Shown here one piece after another: positions 35,947 through 47,997 of a DNA stretch of 64,000 nt (positions are counted from its first letter, which is position 1; each line of letters starts with the position of its first letter). The DNA lies in the NCBI RefSeq assembly GCF_047675955.1, contig NC_132911.1:69225133-69289132 (forward strand), read 5' to 3'. Below the pieces are notes generated by a model. It was not told the origin of the DNA. It was given only the letters and a program-made list of their open reading frames with translations, and ran no database searches. The position numbers and the translations under genes are program-made. This DNA comes from Chlorocebus sabaeus. Taxonomy: Eukaryota; Chordata; Mammalia; Primates; Cercopithecidae.

Positions 35947-36640
35947 AAAGAAGAATTAATCCTAATTCTACACAATTTCTTCAGAAAATAAAAGAGGAAG
36001 AAGCACTTTCTAATACATTTTGTGAAGCTATTATTACGCTGATAATAAAACCAGTCAAAAAGAGCATAGCAAAAGAAAACCACAAACCAATACCATACAC
36101 AAATGTTTATAGCAACTTTATTTCTTATAGCCAAAAACTGCAAAAAATTCAGGATGTCCTTCAACAGGTGAATCATTTAAATAAACTGTAGTGTATCCAC
36201 ATAATGGAAGACTATTCAGCAACGAAAGGAAGGGACTACAGATATACACAACTACCTGAATGAACCTCCAGAGCATTGTTTAAGCATTGTATTAAAAAAA
36301 AGATCTCAGTCACAAACTGTATGATTCCATTTATATAAGATTCTTGACATGACAAAACTAAGGAAATCAACGACAGATTAATGGTGTCCCAGTTGAGAAG
36401 AGGATGAAAGGGAAATGGATGCAGCATTGAAAGGGCAGCCTGAGGTATCCTGTGGTGACAAAATTTGTTCTGTATCTGGACTCATCAATGTCACTATTTT
36501 GGTTGTGATATTATACTTGCTTTGCAAGTGTTTTTGGAGAAAAATAAGTAAGGGTACACAGGATCTCTAATGTTATTTCTTACAACTGCATGTGAATCTA
36601 CACTTATGTAAAATAGAAAGTTAATTTAAAAAACTAATAT
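35947..36640 (+). mobile_element. Old L1M element, continuation and 3' end
   Basis: Directly after the TSD the sequence resumes an ORF2 trace ('aagaagaattaatcctaattc...acgctgataataaaaccag'). It then jumps at about 36.1 kb to the C-terminal/3'UTR trace ('ataatggaagactattcagcaacg', 'gtatgattccatttatataag', 'ggtacacaggatctctaatg', 'gtgaatctacacttatg'). Most of the ORF2 middle is deleted. It joins the 25.1-27.58 kb part once the nested L1 is removed. Confidence 0.7.
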
Positions 36641-38858
36641 CTCTTCCCACAAAAGGACACTGCAAGCCTAAACTCATTCGTGTTTTAGAATTTCAAATAA
36701 CTAAACGACATCAAGAAAACTTAGAATGATAAAAAGGAACATTAAAGAATATTGCATGTATACAATTTTAACAAAGCACCGATAAATATTTACTTCCATT
36801 CAAGTCAACTATTTTGCAATGATTTTGTGAATGTTGACAGTTATGGGGTACTAGAAATGTGCATTTGTTTTAATTGGGGGTAATGACTTCAAACTGTCAA
36901 CTCTAAATTTCTTTTAAAACCTATCTTTCAGACAGTAGATTAGATAATCAGCTGAGCAGCTGAGTCATGATAGCAAATAAATGTAAAACAGTTCAGGTAT
37001 AATCATGTGTTAGATATATTTATGTGGGCTTTCTGGGGCAGATGTCATTGTGTACATGAGTATATGAGCATATAATTTGCATTTCACTTAATATATAAAA
37101 TGTTATTATCAAAATGCTCCATCTCTTTTACAATAAAAGACATAATTCATGCCATAAAAGGCAATTCTAAACTTCTGTAACTGAATTTATCAAGCAATGT
37201 TGAGTATTAGTAAGGAAAAGTAGAAAGAACTATAGTAGTATCATTCCAAAAAAAAAAAAAAAAACCTTTCTAATTTAGTGGAGAGCAATAACAGATAAAC
37301 TATACAAAGAGGGAAACTTTACTTCAAATTTTAATTTTGCTTAGTCCAAAAGGGAATACATAATGATTTAGTTCTGATAAACCCTGTGGAGAAACAAAAA
37401 GATGTTTTCAATGGCATGAAAAGAGGTACAGAAGAGTCACCACAGCTGGAAATTCTTTTTAAAAATCAGGAATTTAAAAGGCACATAAACATAAAGAAAA
37501 TAGTTAAAGACTTTGATACCATTGCCAGAAAAAGCAAAGAAAAAGGAAACCAACTGCTTTCCCATCCTCTAAAATAGAGGACACCTACAAGAAACACTTC
37601 AGAAACTTCAACTCTTACCCACTTTGAAAATAAAAAGAAAAATCAGATTCAAAAGAGAAAAAAATCAACAAATATATAAATCTTGCCTTAAATCATATTC
37701 TACTTGACATTTTGAGATATGAATAATTATAAAATGTTGTAAATAGTAATATACACTAGATGCACATATTTCCATGAAAAGCTGTATATGTGATTTTACA
37801 CAATTATTTTCGTTAAAAGTCCCTTCTTTTCTTTAGGAAAAGATTAGCTGCATCATATGCTAAGAAAATCTACTACTCAATTTTAGAGAAAGTTCTTTCC
37901 ATTGATAAAATATTATTGTAAACAAAGCATTTCATAACCACCACCTGAATTAGATACATAGTTTCAGTGGGAATTAAAGTTTATAGCCATGCATGCTTTA
38001 CAAATTGAAATATTTAGTAAATTCTTAGTAACATGTGTGGCAACTTGTGTTTAATACAGTCTTCTTCCAGTGTGCATACTTATATTTTGTTTTATCCCCT
38101 CACTCTTATGAGAGGTAATGGAGAAATTAACAAAATTGTGCATTTCATTGATCATATTACTTACCTATCCTATGGCAGAATCCTGCAAATAAACTGTAAT
38201 GATGGTATTTATACATAACTAGGTTAAAATTGAACCAGGCCCAAAACATTCTTACTCAACTTTACATTAAAATACCCATGAAAATATAAAAGAAACCAAC
38301 AATTACACCAGAAATTCAACATAAGAGAACATGACATGTCAAAAGTCTAGGTGGAATGTGCACTACTTGCAAAGTTGATTAAGATGGCTTTATCAACACA
38401 GTTCTGGACTATGGGTTACCCTATGAATCCAAGCAGAGCCATTCACTTTGAAGGAATTGGAGAAAACCATTTTGAAATGCCTCCAGATTGTCAAAGAACT
38501 GGAAACTGAGTCTGTCTAGCTGGATCAGAAAATCATATAGCTGAATCAGAAGATCCAACCTCAATTCAGGAGACTTGCATGGGAAGAATGCCAGTGAGCC
38601 ATTGTAAATTCCACCAACTGGAAAATTTTGGTTTGAATATGAGAGGGAAAATCATCTAGCATGAGTATATTAAAGGAATCTAGATTATTCCACCCTGTCT
38701 GTTGTAAACTCCAGAAATAAATATAGTTCTCCCTTTTTAATATGAATAAACAGAAAAGGGAGCGATTTTGTAAACATACAGGCAAAGGAACTACTATTTT
38801 GAAGATTAAGAGGATGATGTTTCTAACTGTAATTTTCTCTTTAAAAAGACAAACATTT
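36641..38858. other. Anonymous AT-rich DNA
   Basis: No repeat family recognised. A 63-codon Lys-rich plus frame at 37386-37577 has smooth hydrophilic composition, but no homolog I know and no splice context, so I do not call it a gene. Confidence 0.5.
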
Positions 38859-39152
38859 GGCTGGGCACAGTGGCTTATAACCTGTAATCCCAGCACTTTG
38901 GGAGGCCAAGGTGGGTGGATCAGCCCGACCAACATGGAGACCAGCCCGACCAACATGGAGAAAACCTGTCTCTACTGAAAATACAAAATTAGCCAGGCGT
39001 GGTGGCACATGCTTGTAATCCCAGCTACTCGGGAGGTTGAGGCAGGAGAATCCCTTGGACCCGGGAGGTGGAAGTTGCAGTGAACCGAGATCATGCCATT
39101 GCACTCCAGTCTGGGCAACGAGAGCGAAACTCCGTCTAAAAAAAAAAAAAAA
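38859..39152 (+). mobile_element. AluS element with internal 21-bp duplication
   Basis: A plus-strand Alu, 'ggctgggcacagtggcttat...', with A15 tail (39138-39152). The left arm lacks the usual 'cctgaggtcaggagttcgag' segment. In its place 'cagcccgaccaacatggaga' occurs twice (38921-38941 and 38942-38961). Imperfect flanks 'aaagacaaacattt' and 'aaagaataaacacttt' may be a decayed TSD. Confidence 0.9.
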
Positions 39153-42100
39153 GAATAAACACTTTAGAAGACATTTGATTAATGTTGCTCAAACTCATAT
39201 ATGAGTTTTGTTCAAAACATCTATGTCCAAAACTCATATGAACTATGTAGAAGAAAATCAAGAAACCATAAATGAAAAAAATTGCATGAAGATTCTAAAT
39301 GAGATGACTGAAGTACTAAAATACGCAGATTTTAAAAGATAACAGCAAAAAAGAGAATTAAGACACAGAGACTTTGCTTCATAAAATGTTTGAGACAACT
39401 GGGAAAATTTGATTCTGTATTGGGTTTTGGGGGATATTAGGGAACAATTATTAATGTATATTAATAATGAATAAATATGAACATATACATTTTTCATATT
39501 TTAAGTGATGTATGACAAAATATGGAGAAATAAAATGACATGATGCTTGGGATTTGTTTAAAATACTTCAGCAAATACATGAAAATTAGAGAATGAATAC
39601 ATGATTTGAATGTGGTAAAATCTAGTTACAGAGGAGTGATGAGTTATGTCAGTTGCTTTTTTATGAAAAGCTGATGCTGAGGTAGAGTTGGAGGATAGAG
39701 GTTTCTTGGGGGTAAATCCTATGAAAGATGAAGGGGAAGAAAGAAGGGATTTGTCAGGGGAAGTCCTCAGGCCGTGATACACATCTAATACCTATGAAAG
39801 AAGAGGAAGGAGGAAACAGAATTGAACAGTAGAGCTTCAGATGGCATGCGGGTTGGACAGTGTCAGCCAACCCAATGGGCAAGCATCCATCAGAGGAGTC
39901 CCAAATTGGGCAGAAATGGTCAGGCCTTCCTGTCCCAGGTGTGATCTCACACTGTGTGCAGGCTGTCCTGGAGAGAGATCTTGGAATGAATAGGCAAATC
40001 CCCAAGTGTTGCATCTGGAGACTCTCTACTAACTGAACTCCTCACAGCTGAAGGGCAAGGTCCTTCTGACAAGATATCCAAGCCATTCACCTCCATGGCC
40101 ACATCACCAGTGTATTATTTTTTATATTTGAAAATTTTTTATTTAAATATTTTAAAAATAATAGCAGAATTAAAACAGACTTGGGAGGCAAGGAATCATA
40201 GACTTAACACCACAGAGAATCAGATTAATGATAAAAGACAAACATGGAATATTCACCTAGAATATAAAAGAAAAAAAGATAAACAAAGAAACTGCTAAGA
40301 GAAGATACTTGCCATAGGGACAGAGAACCACCAGAGAAAGAATATATCAATAAATACAAAAATGATGATCATGTATATTCACAGAATTCAGATCTCATTG
40401 GAAGAATTTAGAAGCCAGAGAGTGATCTGAACCCTAAGAAAAGTAACTAGAAAAGTATATTTAATATATAGCTTAACTTGCATTGTAGCTCATTTATTTC
40501 TTTAAAATTATCTTCCCTTTCCCATATTTCACTATGTAGTAGAATAAATTTAGTCCAATTTGTTTAAAAAAAAAAACTAATCCAATGTACTAAGTTGTAT
40601 AGTCTTTTTAAAGTTTAACTCAAGTTCCTTTGAAGCAGATTCTTTTCAGAGTCCTCCCCTCTCTGTCCCTCCACCTACTAGCTCCAGAGGGATTTCTCTA
40701 TTCCCACAGCTGAGAAGGGCTTCTTAGATCCACATTATTCCTGTCATTCCTTTGGGCTCTGGAATGATAGCTTGTATCTGCTTGGTTGCTTTCATCAATC
40801 TAGTAACTATGGCTTAAATTGGGACCAACAAACTCTTGGTTAGAGTGTTCTTATCCAGGACAGTTGGTAATCACTGGCTCCCTGTGTCCCACCTTAGCCA
40901 AGAAAATCTCCAAAATTCTCCAGGTGAGCACTTGGGTTTTACTCACTCTACCTGGAAACTCTGGGTGCCTGCCCACATTGTGCTACTGACTTCCCTGTGA
41001 TGTGGAGGTGCCTAATTTGGAATGACTGCTTGTGAGGCAATCTCCTGCCGGCGTCCCCAGGAATGCCCCCCATCCTCTGCACACTCCTGGACCTGCCCCA
41101 CACACTCCCTTTGGTCAGCACCCATACGTCTTCCTCCTTACTTCCCTTTCTCTTAACACAGAGGAATCCTGAGAGCATCACACTGGGCAACTTACAGGGA
41201 ACCAAAATAAGGCTCTTCTCAGGTTTCTCACAACAGAAATGGAGTAATTTTGATCAAAGAATTAGATAATAAGTCAAGCTGTGGCACACGTGCAAAAACA
41301 ATGTAAACATGCTCAGATAAGGAAAGACAGAAAATGAATCCCCATCAGACAACCGTACAAAGAAATAAGCCGATGCATTGAAAAAATGCCTATAAATCAA
41401 AAATGGCAAAGTCGGATTATATAAAGTGAGCACCAGAATGGATTAAATACATATGATAAATTATAAATGGCTACTGAAAATATCTAACATCATAGAACAC
41501 ATATGTCATAGTCTATCTTTTCTAAATAAAATGTATTAGATTACATAATAATGTGATGAAACTATAATCCCAGATAAAACAGAAAAAGCTAGTGAAGCAG
41601 ATTGCGGGGAGGGGCAGGACATGAGCCAATTTGCCTTATAACCTAGGAGAAAATAAGTTTTTATTTCTATGTCAAGAAATTCAGGCAACCTTCACATTCT
41701 CAAAAAAGAAATTAAGAAGAAATATAACACTCTATAAGGCAATTAGTTAAGGGTTCTGAAAACACCTGGAGAAAGCAAAGATAAACAGAAATAGAAAGGC
41801 TTTTCTGATTATAAAAGGAAAATCTAATATTATAGGTCTTTGGTTGGGGAGAGAGGAGGGTTATTAGAAAGGAAGTCATTACAAGAAGAAAAAATTAGAA
41901 AATACCTAAATTTCCTGTCTCTGCTTGAGGTAGGAAGTGGAGTCATCATACATTTGATTCTGCAGACAGCTTTTACTTCATCATAGTAGTGTAAATACTT
42001 TTTATTAATTTCAACAATACAATGATATACATCTGGAGGATGACAGCAAAGAGCAGAAGTGAAAGGATGAAATACCACAGCTAAAATTCCTCAGCTACGC

Positions 42101-42840
42101 TGAGTGGATGTGAACTGGTAATAGCTGAAACATGAAAACCGTTGTGTTATTTACATTACTTTTATATTTTCTATGCATATTTATTTTATATTTAAAATAT
42201 ATTTATATTATAGGTAAAATTTATATTAATTGTAGGTTTTTAATGTGAAAACAAAAGACACACTGGAAGGAGTATAATTTCTGTTAATGAAAAGAACTGG
42301 GATGGAGGTGGTTAGAGGATGAGAGGCAGCTTTTGTTTTTCTTTTCAGTTCTCTTTGTGTTGTGTTACCATGAGCATGATTTAAAACTTTGATTAAAATT
42401 TTTTAAAAAATGATTGATTGTACAAATAGAGACAATTGAGAAGAGACGCAAATTGGTTAAAAGCAAATTAGTATCCTTAAATTCTTTCCTCATCAAACAA
42501 AAAGGAAGAGGAAAAGATGAATAGTAAACACAACTCAAAAGTCTATAAAGTACCAAATGGCTAAAAAAGTTAACCCCAAGGACAGCTGAAGGAAGGGCAT
42601 AATAAAAGTAACATACATTAGAAAAAAAAATTTTTAAATCAATCAATCAATTATCCTTTGAAGAAATCCAGTAATATTTAGCTTCTCAAAAATCTAATTG
42701 TCAAAAATGGAGAAATAAGTCAAAGAAATAGAAAAGAGAAAGACTATAACAAATAAGAGAAACTTAATGTAATTTACCAAAAATAATTGTTCCATTGTAT
42801 AGTAATAATTTAAAATATGAACGAATGATCATTTTTAAAA
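39153..42840. other. Long anonymous interval
   Basis: Nearly 3.7 kb with no gene or repeat I can name. The segments 39.6-40.1 kb and 40.6-41.2 kb are less AT-rich and could be old LTR or L1M 5' sequence. Frames of 68-93 codons on both strands are unconvincing. Confidence 0.45.
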
Positions 42841-43565
42841 ACTGTAATGATCCAAAATAACTCAAGAAGTTGCTTGACCAATAATCATGAAGGAAATGGA
42901 AAGTTTTTTTTAAAAAAACTTCCTAAATAATTTCAAATGTCTATTACTTAAGTCTTTCTCATTTTCCAAAAAAATTTATCATTCCATAATTATATAATCT
43001 ATTTCAGAATTTTAAAAAACACAACTATTTTTATAAATCAGTAATATTCCTGATAATAAAAATGACCAAAATGACAAACAACACACACATTCAATTGTAT
43101 ACAAATCTTACCTATGAAAAACTGGAGTAAAATATTGCCAAATCCACATAAAAAAATGTATTAAGAGAATAATCTACCACAATCAGTTCCATGATGCATC
43201 CTAGGATTGCAACCAAAACTGTTATTTTTCTATTTTATCAGTAGGATAATTTAATAGATTTTATATAGTCATTAAAATGCACCTTTCTTAATTTGAAAAT
43301 CTGTAGTATAGTAAAAATAAACAAAAGGATAGTTATTTAATGTACATTAGGATATCCATTTGAAGTACACCAGCAATATCGCCATAAGCAGTAAAATTTG
43401 AAAGGCATTTTCAATTGTCAGGAAGAAAACAAATGCGTAGCTGTCATCACTCTTATTTAACATTTCTTTAAATATTGTGGAGTATAGACAATGTTAATAG
43501 GCAAGAAGAAGTAAGAAAACATTGAAAAACAAGAAAAAAATATTTTCAGAAAAATTAAATTACCT
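42840..43565 (+). mobile_element. Old L1M fragment (ORF2 RT region)
   Basis: 'gccaaatccacataaaaaaatgtattaagagaataatctaccacaatcag', then 'ggattgcaaccaaa', and later 'gtcatcactcttatttaac' and 'tattgtggagtatag' follow an L1 ORF2 reverse-transcriptase coding trace in the plus direction. Heavily decayed. Confidence 0.5.
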
Positions 43566-43574
43566 AAAAATTTT

Positions 43575-43710
43575 GAGGATAAAATATTTCATTCAACAAA
43601 TACTTAATACACCTGCGCTATGTTTCATATGTTATGATGAGTGCTGGGAACACTACATTTAATAAAACAATCTGAACTTACAGAGCTTAAAATATAACAG
43701 AAAAGCCTTT
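43575..43710 (+). mobile_element. L2 3'-end fragment
   Basis: 'tcattcaacaaatacttaatacacctgcgctatgtt...gatgagtgctgggaacac...aaaacaatctgaacttacagagctt' follows the L2 3' end. Confidence 0.65.
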
Positions 43711-43887
43711 GGCTTACTTTCTCCTTTAAAGTGCCCCTGAATAACAGAGGAGAGAGAATGTGTAACTCTTGAGAAACTCACGGAATCATATTAACTGGTG
43801 TACTAAAATGCAAGTTCAGATATATAATACAGTCCTCACTTAACAGCATTATAGCTTCTTGGAAAGTGTGACTTTTTTTTTTTTTTT

Positions 43888-44106
43888 AATTTATTTATTA
43901 TTATTAAACTTCAAGTTGTAGGGTACATGTGCACAACGTGCAGGTTTGCTACATATGTATACTTGTGCCATGTTGGTGTGCTGCACCCATCGACTCATCA
44001 TTTACATCAGGTATAACTCCCAATGCAATCCCTCCCCCCTCCCCCCTCCCCATGATAGGCCCCGGTGTGTGATGTTCCCCTTCCCGAGTCCAAGTGATCT
44101 CATTGT
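43888..44106 (-). other. L1PA 3'UTR with G-rich tract
   Basis: Follows the ORF2 terminator position. On the minus strand it holds a polypurine G tract (plus-strand C tract at 44031-44051) able to form a G-quadruplex, a conserved feature of L1 3'UTRs, then the terminal 'tgtacccta' and A/T-rich region before the tail. Confidence 0.85.
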
Positions 44107-47100
44107 TCAGTTCCCACCTACGAGTGAGAACATGCGGTGTTTGGTTTACTGTTCTTGTGATAGTTTGCTAAGAATGATGGTTTCCAGCTGCATCCATGTC
44201 CCTACAAAGGACACAAACTCATCCTTTTTTATGGCTGCATAGTATTCCATGGTGTATATGTGCCACATTTTCTTAATCCAATCTGTCACTGATGGACATT
44301 TGGGTTGATTCCAAGTCTTTGCTATTGTGAATAGTGCTGCAATAAACATACGTGTGCATGTGTCCTTATAGCAGCATAATTTATAATCCTTTGGGTATAT
44401 ACCCAGTAATGGGATGGCTGGGTCATATGGTACATCTAGTTCTAGATCCTTGAGGAATCGCCATACTGTTTTCCATAATGGTTGAACTAGTTTACAATCC
44501 TACCAACAGTGTAAAAGTGTTCCTATTTCTCCACATCCTCTCTAGCACCTGTTGTTTCCTGACTTTTTAATGATCGCCATTCTAACTGGTGTGAGATGGT
44601 ATCTCGTTGTGGTTTTGATTTGCATTTCTCTGATGGCCAGTGATGATGAGCATTTTTTCATGTGTCTGTTGGCTGTATGAATGTCTTCTTTTGAGAAATG
44701 TCTGTTCATATCCTTTGCCCACTTTTGGATGGGGTTGTTTGTTTTCTTCTTGTAAATTTGTTTGAGTTCTTTGTAGGTTCTGGATATTAGCCCTTTGTCA
44801 GATGAGTAGATTGCAAAAATTTTCTCCCATTCTGTAGGTTGCCTGCTCACTCTGATGGTAGTTTCTTTTGCTGTGCAGAAGCTCTTTAGTTTGATGAGAT
44901 CCCATTTGTCAATTTTGGCTTTTGCTGCCGTTGCTTTTGGTGTTTTAGACATGAAGTCTTTGCCCATGCCTATGTCCTGAATGGTACTACCTAGGTTTTC
45001 CTCTAGGATTTTTATGGTATTAGGTCTAACATTTAAGTCTCTAATCCATCTTGAATTAATTTTCGTATAAGGAGTAAGGAAAGGATCCAGTTTCAGCTTT
45101 CTACTTATGGCTAGCCAGTTTTCCCAGCACCATTTATTAAATAGGGAATCCTTTCCCCATTTCTTGTTTCTCTCAGGTTTGTCAAAGATCAGATGGCTGT
45201 AGATGTGTGGTATTATTTCTGAGGACTCTGTTCTGTTCCATTGGTCTATATCTCTGTTTTGGTACCAGTACCATGCTGTTTTGGTTACTGTAGCCTTGTA
45301 GTATAGTTTGAAGTCAGGTAGCGTGATGCCTCCAGCTTTGTTCTTTTGACTTAGGATTGTCTTGGAGATGCGGGGTCTTTTTTGGTTCCATATGAACTTT
45401 AAAGCAGTTTTTTCCAATTCTGTGAAGAAGCTCATTGGGAGCTTGATGGGGATGGCATTGAATCTATAAATTACCTTGGGCAGTATGGCCATTTTCACGA
45501 TATTGATTCTTCCTATCCATGAGCATGGTATGTTCTTCCATTTGTTTGTGTCCTCTTTGATTTCACTGAGCAGTGGTTTGTAGTTCTCCTTGAAGAGGTC
45601 CTTTACATCCCTTGTAAGTTGGATTCCTAGGTATTTTATTCTCTTTGAAGCAATTGTGAATGGAAGTTCATTCCTGATTTGGCTCTCTGTTTGACTGTCA
45701 CTGGTGTATAAGAATGCTTGTGATTTTTGCACATTAATTTTGTATCCTGAGACTTTGCTGAAGTTGCTGATCAGCTTAAGGAGATTTTGGGCTGAGACAA
45801 TGGGGTTTTCTAAATATACAATCATGTCGTCTGCAAACAGGGACAGTTTGACTTCTTCTTTTCCTAACTGAATCCCCTTGATTTCTTTCTCTTGCCTGAT
45901 TGCCCTAGCCAGAACTTCCAACACTATGTTGAATAGGAGTGGTAAGAGAGGGCATCCCTGTCTTGTGCCAGTTTTCAAAGGGAATTTTTCCAGTTTTTGC
46001 CCATTCAGTATGATATTGGCTGTGGGTTTGTCATAAATAGCTCTTATTATTTTGAGGTACGTTCCATCAATACCGAATTTATTGAGCGTTTTTAGCATGA
46101 AGGGCTGTTGAATTTTGTCAAAAGCTTTTTCTGCATCTATTGAGATAATGATGTGGTTCTTGTCTTTGGTTCTGTTTATATGCTGGATTATGTTTATTGA
46201 TTTGCGAATGTTGAACCAGCCTTGCATCCCAGGGATGAAGCCCACTTGATCATGGTGGATAAGCTTTTTGATGTGCTGCTGAATCCGGTTTGCCAGTATT
46301 TTATTGAGGATTTTTGCATCGATGTTCATCAGGGATATTGGTCTAAATTTCTCTTTTTTTGTTGTGTCTCTGCCAGGCTTTGGTATCAGGATGATGTTGG
46401 CCTCATAAAATGAGTTAGGGAGGATTCCCTCTTTTTCTATTGATTGGAATAGTTTCAGAAGGAATGGTACCAGCTCCTCCTTGTACCTCTGGTAGAATTC
46501 AGCTGTGAATCCATCTGGTCCTGGACTTTTTTTGGTTGGTAGGCTATTAATTATTGCCTCAATTTCAGAGCCTACTATTGGTCTATTCAGGGATTCAACT
46601 TCTTCCTGGTTTAGTCTTGGAAGAGTGTAAGTGTCCAGGAAATTATCCATTTCTTCTAGATTTTCCAGTTTATTTGCGTAGAGGTGTTTATAGTATTCTC
46701 TGATGGTAGTTTGTATTTCTGTGGGGTCGGTGGTGATATCCCCTTTATCATTTTTAATTGCGTCGATTTGATTCTTCTCTCTTTTCTTCTTTATTAGTCT
46801 TGCTAGTGGTCTGTCAATTTTGTTGATCTTTTCAAAAAACCAACTCCTGGATTCATTGATTTTTTGGAGGGTTTTTTGTGTCTCTATCTCCTTCAGTTCT
46901 GCTCTGATCTTAGTTATTTCTTGCCTTCTGCTAGCTTTCGAATGTGTTTGCTCTTGCTTCTCTAGTTCTTTTAATTGCGATGTTAGAGTGTCAATTTTAG
47001 ATCTTTCCTGCTTTCTCTTGTGGGCATTTAGTGCTATAAATTTCCCTCTACACACTGCTTTAAATGTGTCCCAGAGATTCTGGTATGTTGTATCTTTGTT

Positions 47101-47934
47101 CTCATTGGTTTCAAAGAACATCTTTATTTCTGCCTTCATTTCGTTATGTACCCAGTAGTCATTCAGGAGCAGGTTGTTCAGTTTCCATGTAGTTGAGCAG
47201 TTTTGATTGAGTTTCTTAGTCCTGAGTTCTAATTTGATTGCACTGTGGTCTGAGAGACAGTTTGTTATAATTTCTGTTCTTGTACATTTGCTGAGGAGTG
47301 CTTTACTTCCAATTACGTGGTCAATTTTGGAGTAAGTACGATGTGGTGCTGAGAAGAATGTATATTCTGTTGATTTGGGGTGGAGAGTTCTATAGATGTC
47401 TATTAGGTCTGCTTGCTGCAGAGATGAGTTCAATTCCTGGATATCCTTGTTAACTTTCTGTCTCGTTGATCTGTCTAATGTTGACAGTGGAGTGTTGAAG
47501 TCTCCCATTATTATTGTATGGGAGTCTAAGTCTCTTTGTAAGTCTCTAAGGACTTGCTTTATGAATCTGGGTGCTCCTGTATTGGGTGCATATATATTTA
47601 GGATAGTTAGCTCTTCCTGTTGAATTGATCCCTTTACCATTATGTAATGGCCTTCTTTGTCTCTTTTGATCTTTGATGGTTTAAAGTCTGTTTTATCAGA
47701 GACTAGTATTGCAACCCCCGCTTTTTTGTGTTCTCCATTTGCTTGGTAAATCTTCCTCCATCCCTTTATTTTGAGCCTATGTATGTCTCTGCGTGTGAGA
47801 TGGGTCTCCTGAATACAGCAGACTGATGGGTCTTGACTCTTTATCCAGTTTGCTAGTCTGTGTCTTTTAATTGGAGCATTTAGTCCATTTACATTTAAGG
47901 TTAAGATTGTTATGTGTGAACTTGATCCTGCCAT
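44107..47934 (-). pseudogene. L1 ORF2: L1 ORF2 (endonuclease-reverse transcriptase), three nonsense codons
   Basis: The frame runs from ATG at 47934 for 1275 codons to TGA at 44107-44109 with no net indel, the canonical ORF2p length, but is stopped at codons 1131 (TAG, 44542-44544), 1145 (TAG, 44500-44502) and 1263 (TAA, 44146-44148). The uninterrupted part encodes 1130 residues. The endonuclease has Asn14, Glu43 (CCIQETHL) and Asp145/Asn147 (MGDFN), plus a SDH motif near residue 230. The reverse transcriptase has the FADD box at about residues 700-703. The C-terminal C-x3-C-x7-H-x4-C motif would use codons 1130, 1134, 1142 and 1147, and two stops fall inside it. So both enzymatic domains look whole while the Cys-rich tail is lost. 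The stops look like substitutions: Trp TGG to TAG twice, and probably AAA to TAA. Confidence 0.95.
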
Positions 47935-47997
47935 TATGATATTAACTGGTTATTTTGCTCGTTAGTTGATGCAGTTTCTTCCTAGCCTTGATGGTCT

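Noticed and set aside
37386..37577. Hydrophilic 63-codon frame starting MEKQKDVF
   Set aside because: Composition is protein-like, but the length is short, the flanks are AT-rich and no family is recognised. The evidence is insufficient for a gene.
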